Position numbers and translations under genes: made by a program. Under the pieces are notes generated by a model. The model made no database searches, was not told the origin of the DNA, and saw nothing but the letters and a program-made list of their open reading frames with translations. This document shows, piece after piece, positions 9,347 through 18,121 of a stretch of 64,000 nt of DNA; positions within the stretch are counted from its first letter, which is position 1, and each line of letters starts with the position of its first letter. The stretch is from Ignavibacteriales bacterium (GTDB lineage: Bacteria; Bacteroidota; Ignavibacteria; Ignavibacteriales; Melioribacteraceae), in contig JACKAA010000006.1 of assembly GCA_020635275.1 (NCBI GenBank), positions 168,438 through 232,437 of the forward strand, in the 5' to 3' direction.

Positions 9347-10225
9347 ATGTATAAAAAGCTTTCTCGTAAAGAATTCATTAAATTATTAACAATATCTGCC
9401 GGGGCATTGTCAATTCCTGGTTGTAATTTGTTTTCAGCCAATAAAGCTCAATCACAAAAAATGAAGCTTGGTTTAGTCACATATTTATGGGGAAAAGATT
9501 GGGATATTCCGACTTTAATTACAAATTGCACAAAAGCAGAAATTTTTGGCGTTGAACTTAGAATTGAACATGCACATGGTGTTAATTTAGATATGTCAAA
9601 ATTGCAGCGTGATAATGTCAAAAATCAGTTTCAAAATAGTGATGTTAAAATTTTAGGTATGGGCACAAATCAGCAATTTGATTATCCTGATCCAGCTGAG
9701 CTGAAAAATTCTATTGAAGTTGCAAAAGAATATATTAAATTAAGTTATGATATTGGCGGAAGTGGTGTTAAAGTTAAACCTAACAGATTTCATGAAAATG
9801 TTCCCAAAGAAAATACAATTGAACAAATTGGTAAATCATTAAATGAAATTGGTAAATTTGGTGCTGATTATAATCAACAAATTAGGTTAGAAGTTCATGG
9901 AAGGGAGACGCAAGAACTTCCAAATATTAAAAAAATTATGGATGTTGCTGATCATCCAAATGTTACAGTTTGTTGGAATTCAAATCCTGAAGATTTATTA
10001 GCTCCTGGATTAGAACATAATTTTAATTTAGTAAAAAATAGATTAGGCGATACAGTTCATGTAAGAGAATTAAACTCCGAAGAATATCCGTATCAAGAAT
10101 TAATAAATTTATTCAAAAAAAATAATTATAATGGTTGGATTCTATTGGAATGTAGAACCGATCCAGAAGATAAAGTGAAGGCCTTAATTGAACAAAGAAA
10201 TATTTGGGAAAAGATGCTTTCCTAA
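9347..10225 (+). CDS. Exported sugar phosphate isomerase/epimerase-like TIM-barrel protein
   Basis: A 292-residue protein of the AP-endonuclease-2-like (Xyl isomerase-like) TIM-barrel superfamily. The N-terminus S-R-K-E-F-I-K-L-L with an R-K pair is a near twin-arginine signal, ending in the lipobox I-P-G-C (Cys26), so it is probably a membrane-anchored periplasmic protein. Barrel landmarks are K-L-G-L-V-T-Y-L-W-G (strand 1), G-V-E-L-R-I-E (strand 2), G-G-S-G-V-K-V-K-P, R-L-E-V-H-G-R and I-L-L-E-C-R near the end, where metal-binding E/H residues usually sit. Exported members of this family beside Gfo/Idh/MocA and DUF1080 genes are linked to 3-keto-glycoside cleavage by elimination. Gap to the previous gene is 20 bp. 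The exact reaction cannot be read from sequence. Confidence 0.75.
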   Translation: MYKKLSRKEFIKLLTISAGALSIPGCNLFSANKAQSQKMKLGLVTYLWGKDWDIPTLITNCTKAEIFGVELRIEHAHGVNLDMSKLQRDNVKNQFQNSDVKILGMGTNQQFDYPDPAELKNSIEVAKEYIKLSYDIGGSGVKVKPNRFHENVPKENTIEQIGKSLNEIGKFGADYNQQIRLEVHGRETQELPNIKKIMDVADHPNVTVCWNSNPEDLLAPGLEHNFNLVKNRLGDTVHVRELNSEEYPYQELINLFKKNNYNGWILLECRTDPEDKVKALIEQRNIWEKMLS

Positions 10226-10326
10226 TTTGAAGGAATAAAAAAAATATTTTTGTTTAAAGTCTTAACACAATTAAATACTACATTACTAAGTTTCCAAAAG
10301 CTTTAAATTATTTATTGAAAATTTAA

Positions 10327-12126
10327 ATGATGAACCGATCGTACAAGTACACAAAATCAACTATTTATCTAGCTCAATTTTCTTTATTTATTTTACTAAT
10401 TAGTTGTTCAAACAGACCCACAACAGTTAAAGAAGTTATGGATAACGTTGTTACAAGATTTTATAAAAATCTTTCTGATGATCAGCTATCAAAATTAGAT
10501 GAAGAACAAATTTTAAAACTTTTATCTGAAGATGAAATTGAAGTTTTATCAAATCAATATTGGAAGTTTGATGTTAACGTTCCTGTTGTTATTTCAATAA
10601 TGCAGGATGAACAACAAAAAGATGATCCTTTTTGGCTTGAAAAAACTGGTTTTAATAAGACTGACCTTATTGTAAGAAATGAATACAACACTTATAATGT
10701 ATGGCAGAAAGAATATAATGATGGACAAGTAAACTTGGGTATAAATGGTTTTGATAAACACAGGCCACATTATTTCGTTTCAATAATGCCGCAAAAGAAA
10801 AATACAAATTTGGTATTGTCAAATATTTATCCGGAAAATCAATATTTATCAACTATGGATGTTGGTTATTTTACTTATCACGATTGGGATGAACTTACGT
10901 TAAATGAAGTTCCGGATGAATTAAAGGGTGGCAAATTACTCACAACAATTAGGGGAAGAGCAAGAGAAGCTCATTTAATCAATGCTTTTAGAAAAACAGA
11001 ATATCCATCATCTAATATTCCTGATCAAATAATGCTGACGTGGAGTGAAGAACCCCCTACTACACAATCAATTCAATGGAGGACAAATACTACAATAAAA
11101 AATGGTGTTATAAAATATTGGAAAAAAGAAAAATCCAATGAGAAAGAATATCTTGAACAAAAAGCTGAATTAAAAGTAATTGAAGATCGGCTTTTAAGAA
11201 ATGATAGATATATAAATCATTTTACATCTGTGCTTAGAAATTTAAAACCTTCAACTATTTATAACTATCAAGTTGGAAACCCAGAGCAAAATGTGTGGAG
11301 TGAGATTGCTGAATTTAAAACTGCACCGGATTCTTCCGCACCATTTTCATTTATATATTTTGGTGACACACATAAATCAAATGAATTTGGACAACTGATA
11401 AATTCTGCTTTCCAAAGATATCCTCAAGCAGCATTTTATTCAATTGGCGGCGACTTAGTAAGCACCGGATTGAATCGTGACGATTGGGATAAACTATTTT
11501 ATAATTCTGCAAATGTTATTAGAAACAGGCCTCTTATGTCGACGTTGGGAAATCATGATAGCCAGGATGGTCTAGGTTCTTGGATGTATCAAGAATTATT
11601 TGATCTGCCTAAAAATGGACCAGAAAAATTAGAGACTGAAACAACTTACAGTTTTGAATACAGCAATTCTCTATTTTTAATGTTAGATGTAACTGCATCA
11701 ATCACCGATCAAACTAAATGGTTGGAAGATCAGCTTAAAAATTCAGACAAAACATGGAAATTTGCAATGCTTCATTTTCCGCCATATTCGTATGAGGAAG
11801 ATTATTCCTTGATTAGGAAAGAATGGGGCAGCCTCTTTGATAAATACCATGTTGATATTGTATTTAGTGGTCATGTTCATTATTATATGAGATCTAAACC
11901 AATGTATAATGAAAAACCTGTTAAATCTCCAAATGACGGAACAATTTATTTAATTTCTATAGCAGTGCCTAACAGACATAGAGAAATGCCTGAAAAAGAA
12001 TTTGTTGAAGTTAGGTTTGATGGAGATTATCTCTATCAGCATATTTCAGTAAGTGACAATAAACTGGAATTTAAGGCAATTAATCAAAATGGAATTTTAA
12101 AAGATAATTTTACAATTGAAAAATAA
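10327..12126 (+). CDS. Lipoprotein metallophosphoesterase with purple-acid-phosphatase-like FN3 domain
   Basis: A 599-residue lipoprotein (lipobox L-I-S-C, Cys27). Residues about 30-220 form an N-terminal region not recognised. An FN3-like purple acid phosphatase N domain follows (about 230-335, with I-M-L-T-W-S-E-E-P and S-T-I-Y-N-Y-Q-V-G). The calcineurin-like catalytic domain runs from about 340 to 540, with the metal motifs F-G-D-T-H, G-G-D-L-V, L-G-N-H-D-S and S-G-H-V-H-Y. These give a complete dinuclear metal site, so hydrolysis of a phosphate ester in the periplasm is likely. A 101-bp gap precedes it with no clear ribosome site. Two more metallophosphoesterases occur at 59772 and 61685. 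Substrate unknown. Confidence 0.8.
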   Translation: MMNRSYKYTKSTIYLAQFSLFILLISCSNRPTTVKEVMDNVVTRFYKNLSDDQLSKLDEEQILKLLSEDEIEVLSNQYWKFDVNVPVVISIMQDEQQKDDPFWLEKTGFNKTDLIVRNEYNTYNVWQKEYNDGQVNLGINGFDKHRPHYFVSIMPQKKNTNLVLSNIYPENQYLSTMDVGYFTYHDWDELTLNEVPDELKGGKLLTTIRGRAREAHLINAFRKTEYPSSNIPDQIMLTWSEEPPTTQSIQWRTNTTIKNGVIKYWKKEKSNEKEYLEQKAELKVIEDRLLRNDRYINHFTSVLRNLKPSTIYNYQVGNPEQNVWSEIAEFKTAPDSSAPFSFIYFGDTHKSNEFGQLINSAFQRYPQAAFYSIGGDLVSTGLNRDDWDKLFYNSANVIRNRPLMSTLGNHDSQDGLGSWMYQELFDLPKNGPEKLETETTYSFEYSNSLFLMLDVTASITDQTKWLEDQLKNSDKTWKFAMLHFPPYSYEEDYSLIRKEWGSLFDKYHVDIVFSGHVHYYMRSKPMYNEKPVKSPNDGTIYLISIAVPNRHREMPEKEFVEVRFDGDYLYQHISVSDNKLEFKAINQNGILKDNFTIEK

Positions 12127-12145
12127 ATTTAGATTTGGGGAAAAT

Positions 12146-12919
12146 ATGAAAAAAACAATCTTAATTATTTTACTTTTATTATTGGTTAATGCATGTAATT
12201 CAGAAGTAAAACAAAATGTGGAAGAAAAAACAAGTACAAATAATTTTCTAACTGAAGAAGAAAAAGAAAATGGCTGGCAATTATTATTTGACGGAAAATC
12301 ATTTGAAGGTTGGCGAGGCATAGGTATTGATTCAATACCAGTTGGTCATTGGACAATTGAAGATGATTGTATTAAAAAAATAGCAAGCGGGGATGTTCCT
12401 TTGAGAGCGGATGGACAACCATTGAAAGGCGGTGATTTATTGACTGAGAAAACTTATAACAATTTTGAATTCTCTTTTGAATGGAAAATAAGCAGCGGTG
12501 GTAATAGTGGTGTAAAATACAATGTTATTGAGCAAGTTTCAATTGATCGTGGTTCATTTAATGCACTCGGATATGAGTATCAAGTTTTGGATGATGAAAA
12601 AAATAGTGATAATCTTAATCCAACTCATAGATCTGCTTCACTATATGATATGATTGAAGCTAAAACTAAAAACCTTAAACCAGTCGGTGAATTCAATTCG
12701 GCTAAAATAGTTTTTAATAATAATCATGGTGAACATTGGTTAAACGGTGAAAAAGTTGTTGAGTACGATATTGATACTCCTGAGTTTGAAGAATTATTTA
12801 AAAAAAGCAAGTATAGTAATAACCCCGATTTTACAAAACATAAAATTGCACATATTGTACTGCAAGATCATGGAAGTAATTGCTGGTATAGAAATATTAA
12901 AATTAGAGAGTTAAAGTAA
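12146..12919 (+). CDS. DUF1080 (3-keto-disaccharide hydrolase-like) lipoprotein
   Basis: A protein of about 257 residues; ATG 12146 is chosen because tgggg precedes it and the lipoprotein signal starts there (lipobox V-N-A-C, Cys17), while an earlier start at 12116 overlaps the phosphoesterase gene. The jelly-roll DUF1080 domain fills about 45-257: G-W-Q-L-L-F-D-G-K-S-F-E-G-W-R-G at the start, F-S-F-E-W-K-I-S-S-G-G-N-S-G-V-K-Y-N in the core, and W-Y-R-N-I-K-I-R-E-L at the end. DUF1080 (PF06439) is named 3-keto-disaccharide hydrolase from characterised members acting on 3-keto sugars. It is followed closely by two Gfo/Idh/MocA genes, the usual partner set. Confidence 0.85.
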   Translation: MKKTILIILLLLLVNACNSEVKQNVEEKTSTNNFLTEEEKENGWQLLFDGKSFEGWRGIGIDSIPVGHWTIEDDCIKKIASGDVPLRADGQPLKGGDLLTEKTYNNFEFSFEWKISSGGNSGVKYNVIEQVSIDRGSFNALGYEYQVLDDEKNSDNLNPTHRSASLYDMIEAKTKNLKPVGEFNSAKIVFNNNHGEHWLNGEKVVEYDIDTPEFEELFKKSKYSNNPDFTKHKIAHIVLQDHGSNCWYRNIKIRELK

Positions 12920-12952
12920 TCATTTATTATAGATTACATTAAGGAGCTAAAA

Positions 12953-14437
12953 ATGAGTAAAAATTTAAGCAGACGGGAATTTGTTAAAAAAAGTTCGCTT
13001 GGATTAACTGCCGGCGCAGTTTTAATGTCAAGCACAGCTAAGTCATATGCAAGAATTCTCGGTTCTAATGATACAATCAATGTTGCTGTTATTGGAATTA
13101 GAGGAAGAGGCGGTGGACATATTGATAGTTTAGCACGAATGAAAAATGTCAGAATGAAATATATAGTTGATGTGGATGAGAATTTGTTCCCAGAAGTGCT
13201 GAAAGAATTTGAGAGTAATTTTGGTTATGTACCTGGAACAGAATGGGATATGAGAAATGTTTATAATGATAAAGATATTGATGCAGTAAGTATTGCAACT
13301 CCAAATCATTGGCATGCATTAGCATCTATTTGGGCTGCTCAAGCCGGTAAACATGTTTATGTTGAAAAACCTTCTACACACAATGTTTTTGAAGGCAGAA
13401 AAATGGTTGAAGCTGCAAGAAAATATAACGTGCTTATGCAGGTAGGTTTTCAAAATAGATCAATCCAAAATACAAATCGGGCGATGAAATATATTCATGA
13501 TGGAAATCTTGGAAAAATATATATGGCCCGCGGTCTTTGCTTTAAACCAAGAGCAGATATAGGTATTTATCCTGATGGACCGATGAAAGAAGGCGAAAAA
13601 TATAGAACCAACCTTGAATCCGATAGTTATGAAACACCTTATACTGAAAAATATCTGAGTAAAGTTCACTATGATATGTGGTTAGGACCGGCTCCCAAAC
13701 GTCCATTTAATAGAAATAGATTTCATTACAATTGGCATTGGCATTGGGATTATGGCAATGGTGATACAGGAAACCAAGGTCCGCATCAATTTGATGTTGC
13801 AAGATGGGGTTTGAACAAAAAAGAGTATCCAAAAAAAGTTAGTTCATTTGGTGGTTATTATGCCTACAAATCTTCTCAAGAAACACCAAATGTGCAAACA
13901 TCAATTTTTGAATATGAAGATGGTACAATTTTAGAATTTGCAACTCGTGGTTTATTTACAAATCCAGAAGGTATTTTACTGCCTGACATAAATATTAATT
14001 CATCTGGACAAATCTCAGCAAATTCAAAAGCAAAACCAGTTACGATTGGCAATATATTTTTAGGAACTGAAGGTTGGCTGCAAATTGATTCTGGCGGAAA
14101 TTGGCAAACATTTTTTGGAAGAAATAATGAACCAGGACCAACTTCTGGTGACAGTGATGATTCTTATGATCCAATGAATCTAAAAGGTACTGGAGGCGGA
14201 GGTCACTTTGGCAATTTTATTGAGGCAATAAGATCAGGAAAACGAGAAGATTTAACTTGCGATATTGAAGAAGGTCATATTTCAAGTGCACTTCCTCTTT
14301 TTGCTAATGTTGCATATCGTTTAGGAAAGGAACTTAAAATTAATAGTGAAACCGAAAAATTTGTAAATGATGATGAAGCAAATAAGATGTTAACCAGAAA
14401 ATATAGAGATGAATTTGTTGTTCCTGAAAAAGTATAA
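12953..14437 (+). CDS. Exported Gfo/Idh/MocA-family oxidoreductase
   Basis: A 494-residue protein with a twin-arginine signal (S-R-R-E-F at 6-10, then a hydrophobic stretch) for export of a folded, cofactor-loaded enzyme. The Rossmann domain opens with N-V-A-V-I-G-I-R-G-R-G-G (43-54). The sugar-oxidoreductase signature E-K-P is at 138-140. The C-terminal substrate domain contains G-P-H-Q-F-D-V-A-R-W-G, with the usual catalytic-region His. Family members use tightly bound NAD(P) to oxidise sugar hydroxyls; exported ones are associated with making or using 3-keto glycosides. It has a taaggag ribosome site and lies 35 bp before another paralogue. The sugar acted on is unknown. Confidence 0.88.
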   Translation: MSKNLSRREFVKKSSLGLTAGAVLMSSTAKSYARILGSNDTINVAVIGIRGRGGGHIDSLARMKNVRMKYIVDVDENLFPEVLKEFESNFGYVPGTEWDMRNVYNDKDIDAVSIATPNHWHALASIWAAQAGKHVYVEKPSTHNVFEGRKMVEAARKYNVLMQVGFQNRSIQNTNRAMKYIHDGNLGKIYMARGLCFKPRADIGIYPDGPMKEGEKYRTNLESDSYETPYTEKYLSKVHYDMWLGPAPKRPFNRNRFHYNWHWHWDYGNGDTGNQGPHQFDVARWGLNKKEYPKKVSSFGGYYAYKSSQETPNVQTSIFEYEDGTILEFATRGLFTNPEGILLPDININSSGQISANSKAKPVTIGNIFLGTEGWLQIDSGGNWQTFFGRNNEPGPTSGDSDDSYDPMNLKGTGGGGHFGNFIEAIRSGKREDLTCDIEEGHISSALPLFANVAYRLGKELKINSETEKFVNDDEANKMLTRKYRDEFVVPEKV

Positions 14438-14472
14438 TTTTATAATATTATAAACTAAAAAAGAGGCTCAAA

Positions 14473-15879
14473 TTGAATTCAAACAGAAGAGATTTTATTA
14501 AGAAAGTTGGATTAGGAACTGCTGCGGTTGCAGTTGGTGCTTCAATATTAGAATCCTGCTCAGAAAAACCCAAAACAAAAGAATCCAAAGTTGTAGTAAA
14601 TGATGCAATGCACTACAATAGAATTATTGGTGCAAATGATAGAGTAAGAGTAGGAGTAATTGGATTTTCCGGAAGATTTAGAGGATCATTAAGTAAAGCA
14701 TTTTTAGCTAATGCAGAAAATTTAAATATGGAATTTGTTGCACTTTCTGATATTTGGAATCAACGAAGAGAAGAGGGCTCCGCATATCTTACAGAACTTC
14801 AGGGAACCAAGGTTATTGGTTATAGAAATAACGAAGAACTTTATGAAAAATCAGAAACTGATGCGGTTATTATTAGCACAGCTGATTTCCAACATGCTTA
14901 TCATGCAACGGAAGCGGTTTTATCAGGCAGAGATGCTTATGTTGAAAAACCTTTAGCGGAATCAATGGCTGATAATTTAATGGTAAAAAAAGCTGTTGAA
15001 GAAACAAAAAAAATAGTTCAAATTGGTTCGCAAAGAAGAAGCGGTAATAATTATAGAACAGCAGCTGAATATATTAAATCAGGTAAATTCGGACCAATAA
15101 AAGCTGTTGAAATGACTTGGAATGTTAATCAGCCGGATAGATGGAGACATCCTGACACAGTTGCTGGCTTAAAGGAGACAGATGTTGATTGGAATAGATT
15201 TTTAATCAATAGAGACAGAATTCCTTTTGATCCAAGAATTTATATCGAGTACAGATTATTCTGGCCTTATTCATCTGGTATTCCAGGTCAATGGATGGTA
15301 CATCAAATAGATACTGTTCATTGGTTTACAGGTTTAAGTCATCCGAGATCAGTAGTTGCAAATGGTGGAATTTATATGTGGAATGACGGAAGAAAAAATG
15401 TTGATACTATGACAGCTGTTTTTGAATATGGACCGCATGTTGATCCTGATCCGACCAAAAGATTTCAGGTTATTTATTCTTCGCGATTTTCAAATTCAGC
15501 CGGTGGAGTAAAAGAAATTTATTATTCAAACGGCGGTGAATTAAATCTTGATACAAACAAAGTAACATCAAACGGTGGATTAACAAAAGGTCACGCTGAA
15601 AAATTTCCTGAATTTGGATTAAAAGAAAATTTACTTGCTGATTTTGATCTTGCGGAAACAGCATCACAAGTTGTTACAAGTGCAAATACCGGAACAGATA
15701 ATGACACAGTAAATCATATGGGAAATTGGATGGAATGCATCAGAAGCCGTAAAACACCTAATGCACCAGTTGAAGCTGGGTATAATCATTCAGTGGCAAG
15801 TTTAATGGTAACTGAATCTTTGCATAGAGGGAAAAAAGTTATATTTGACGATGTTAAAAAAGAAATAGTGGATGCATAA
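14473..15879 (+). CDS. Exported Gfo/Idh/MocA-family oxidoreductase, lipoprotein-type signal
   Basis: A 468-residue paralogue of the preceding enzyme, probably starting at TTG 14473 after aagagg; no ATG fits before the signal. The signal carries N-R-R-D-F (R5, R6) and a lipobox-like E-S-C (Cys29), so it may be Tat-exported and lipid-anchored. The Rossmann loop is V-G-V-I-G-F-S-G-R-F-R-G (60-71), with E-K-P at 158-160. A substrate-domain segment reads W-M-V-H-Q-I-D-T-V-H-W-F. The two adjacent paralogues may act on different sugars or in opposite directions (oxidation and re-reduction). It ends 2 bp before the next gene, indicating co-translation. Confidence 0.85.
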   Translation: MNSNRRDFIKKVGLGTAAVAVGASILESCSEKPKTKESKVVVNDAMHYNRIIGANDRVRVGVIGFSGRFRGSLSKAFLANAENLNMEFVALSDIWNQRREEGSAYLTELQGTKVIGYRNNEELYEKSETDAVIISTADFQHAYHATEAVLSGRDAYVEKPLAESMADNLMVKKAVEETKKIVQIGSQRRSGNNYRTAAEYIKSGKFGPIKAVEMTWNVNQPDRWRHPDTVAGLKETDVDWNRFLINRDRIPFDPRIYIEYRLFWPYSSGIPGQWMVHQIDTVHWFTGLSHPRSVVANGGIYMWNDGRKNVDTMTAVFEYGPHVDPDPTKRFQVIYSSRFSNSAGGVKEIYYSNGGELNLDTNKVTSNGGLTKGHAEKFPEFGLKENLLADFDLAETASQVVTSANTGTDNDTVNHMGNWMECIRSRKTPNAPVEAGYNHSVASLMVTESLHRGKKVIFDDVKKEIVDA

Positions 15880-15881
15880 TT

Positions 15882-16946
15882 ATGAAAAATAAAATATCAT
15901 TTGCAATTTTATTTCTGGTTTTAATTTTTATTAGCTGTTCAGATAAAAAGGAAGATGATTTGAGTAATCAAATATCAATTGTAAAAAATGATGCAGAAAA
16001 AAAAGTAGATATTTTAATTGATGGAAAATTATTTACATCCTATATCTACGATCAAAATATTTCTGTTCTAAAGAAAACAGTTTTATATCCCCTTATTGCT
16101 TCAAATGGAGTAGCAATAACCAGAGGTTTCCCTTTAGATCCAAGGCCAAACGAAAGAATTGATCATCCGCATCATATTGGAGCCTGGTTAAATTATGGTG
16201 ACGTTAATGGATTAGATTACTGGAATAATTCTGATGCAATTTCTGAAGAACGAAAAAGTGAAATGGGAACAATTCGGGGAGATGAAATACTCGAAATAAA
16301 AGAAGGTAACGGAGAGGCTGAACTTCTTGTAACAGAAAATTGGCTTAAACCAAATGGTGATGTTTTACTAAAAGAAAAAACTAAATTTATTTTTACCTCA
16401 AATGGCAATGAACGAATTATTGACAGAATTACAACTTTAACTTCACAGAATGAAGATGTATCATTCAAAGATAATAAAGAAGGAATGGTTGCAATAAGAG
16501 TTGCTCGTCAGCTTGAACACCCAAGTGAAAAAGCAGTGACATTATCAGATGCACATGGTAAAAAAACTGATGTGCCTGTACTTGATAATTCTGGAGTGAC
16601 CGGTCATTATTTAAGCAGTGAAGGAATTGAAGGTGAAGATGTTTGGGGAAAACGCGCTAGATGGGTATCTTTGGATGGCACAATTGATGGGAAAGATGTA
16701 ACAGTTGCTATTTTCGATAATCCACAAAATGTTGGATTCCCAACTTATTGGCATGCAAGAGGTTATGGTTTATTTGCTGCAAATCCTTTAGGACAAGAAG
16801 TTTTTAGTGATGGTAAAGAAGTTTTAAATTTTATGTTAAAAACAGGTGAATCTGTTACATTTAAATATCGTATTTTAATTAAAGACGGAAAAGTAAGTAA
16901 AGAAATCTTAGAAAATTGTTATAAAGATTTCACAGGAAACAATTAA
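15882..16946 (+). CDS. PmoA-like (DUF6807) lipoprotein
   Basis: A 354-residue lipoprotein (lipobox F-I-S-C, Cys19) that resembles the so-called PmoA family, a beta-sandwich family that recurs in bacterial sugar-catabolism loci and is unrelated in function to methane oxygenase despite the name. Landmarks are [20 protein letters not shown] (about 83-102), with a histidine cluster D-H-P-H-H that looks like an active or metal site, and [14 protein letters not shown] near the C-terminus. It sits between oxidoreductase and DUF1080 genes with 2- and 13-bp gaps. The biochemical activity is not known to me; a role in handling keto sugars or their products is inference. Confidence 0.75.
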   Translation: MKNKISFAILFLVLIFISCSDKKEDDLSNQISIVKNDAEKKVDILIDGKLFTSYIYDQNISVLKKTVLYPLIASNGVAITRGFPLDPRPNERIDHPHHIGAWLNYGDVNGLDYWNNSDAISEERKSEMGTIRGDEILEIKEGNGEAELLVTENWLKPNGDVLLKEKTKFIFTSNGNERIIDRITTLTSQNEDVSFKDNKEGMVAIRVARQLEHPSEKAVTLSDAHGKKTDVPVLDNSGVTGHYLSSEGIEGEDVWGKRARWVSLDGTIDGKDVTVAIFDNPQNVGFPTYWHARGYGLFAANPLGQEVFSDGKEVLNFMLKTGESVTFKYRILIKDGKVSKEILENCYKDFTGNN

Positions 16947-16959
16947 AGGAAAAATTAAA

Positions 16960-17634
16960 ATGATAAAAAAAATATTATTTCTGGTGACTGTTTTTATTTC
17001 TTTTGGTTTTTTGGGAAATAAATTAAATATGGAATGGGAGTATCTCTTCAATGGAAAGGATTTGAGCAATTGGGAAAAACGAGGCGGAGAAGCACAATAT
17101 GAAATTGAAGGAGATATGATTGTTGGCATTTCCGGGGAAAGCACACCGAATACATTTTTATGCACAAAGCAATCCTATTCAAATTTTATACTTGAGTTAG
17201 AATTTTTAGTAGATGATAGAATGAATGCAGGTGTACAGATTAGAAGTAATAGTGTTGACTCATATATGAATGGCAGAGTTCATGGATACCAAGTTGAAAT
17301 TGATCCATCTGAAAGAGCATGGACAGCAGGAATTTATGATGAAGCAAGAAGAGGCTGGTTATATGATTTAAGAGGAAATGAAGCCGCACGAAAAGCATTT
17401 AAACACAATGAATGGAATAAACTTCACATTGAGGCTATTGGAAATTCACTAAAAACTTGGCTGAATGGAGTTCCCGCATCTAACTTAACTGATTCAATGA
17501 CAAGAAATGGGTTTATCGCTTTACAGGTACATCAAATGCAGACTGCAGGTGTTAAAGTAAAATGGAAGAATATCAGAATCCTTGATCTTGGAACAAACAC
17601 AGAATTTCCAACATTGCTTGAAGGAACAAACTAA
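16960..17634 (+). CDS. Secreted DUF1080 (3-keto-disaccharide hydrolase-like) protein
   Basis: A 224-residue protein with a short signal peptide (about 1-20, no lipobox) and one DUF1080 jelly-roll. The opening [14 protein letters not shown] is the family start, [11 protein letters not shown] is the core strand, then [10 protein letters not shown], and [11 protein letters not shown] closes the domain. It is shorter than the 12146 paralogue and lacks its N-terminal linker. The gene has ttaaagg upstream, follows the PmoA-like gene by 13 bp and precedes DoxX by 31 bp. Three DUF1080 paralogues in one window suggest different linkages or sugar units are handled. Confidence 0.85.
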   Translation: MIKKILFLVTVFISFGFLGNKLNMEWEYLFNGKDLSNWEKRGGEAQYEIEGDMIVGISGESTPNTFLCTKQSYSNFILELEFLVDDRMNAGVQIRSNSVDSYMNGRVHGYQVEIDPSERAWTAGIYDEARRGWLYDLRGNEAARKAFKHNEWNKLHIEAIGNSLKTWLNGVPASNLTDSMTRNGFIALQVHQMQTAGVKVKWKNIRILDLGTNTEFPTLLEGTN

Positions 17635-17665
17635 ATTAATTTAATAATGCTGAAAAATTATATAT

Positions 17666-18121
17666 ATGAAATACAAAAATATTCAAACTACTGTTTTAAT
17701 AATATTACGACTAATACTTGGTTACCATTTTCTTTTTGAAGGTATAGATAAATTATTTAGTGTAAATTGGTCTTCTGCTGGATTTTTATTACAGACAAAT
17801 TGGTTGTTATCAGATTTTTTTCATACTCTTGCAAATGATCCAACTTTATTAAGATTAGTTGATGCACTTAATATTTGGGGACAGATTCTAATTGGCTTGG
17901 GTTTAATAATTGGATTATTTTCAACCATTGCTGCTTGGTCCGGAGCATTTCTTCTATTTATATATTACTTTGCAATTCCGCCATTCATAGAAAGCTTTTT
18001 ATTTATAGATAAAAACCTAATTGAATTATTTGCTTTTATTATAATTGCAATATTTCCGACAAGCCATATTTTGGGAGTTGATAGAATTGTGAAGAAAATT
18101 AGGAGTGCAAAAAATGGCTGA
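17666..18121 (+). CDS. DoxX-family membrane protein
   Basis: A 151-residue membrane protein with about four transmembrane helices. The start region has the DoxX signature R-L-I-L-G-Y-H-F-L-F-E-G-I-D-K-L-F (about 15-31), followed by G-Q-I-L-I-G-L-G-L-I-I-G-L. DoxX/DoxD-type proteins include subunits linked to quinone oxidoreduction (thiosulfate:quinone oxidoreductase). Here the gene overlaps the start of a Tat-exported Gfo/Idh/MocA oxidoreductase by 8 bp, so the two are translated together. I infer that DoxX could pass electrons from periplasmic sugar oxidation to the quinone pool; this is a hypothesis. No cytochrome motif is present. Confidence 0.8.
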   Translation: MKYKNIQTTVLIILRLILGYHFLFEGIDKLFSVNWSSAGFLLQTNWLLSDFFHTLANDPTLLRLVDALNIWGQILIGLGLIIGLFSTIAAWSGAFLLFIYYFAIPPFIESFLFIDKNLIELFAFIIIAIFPTSHILGVDRIVKKIRSAKNG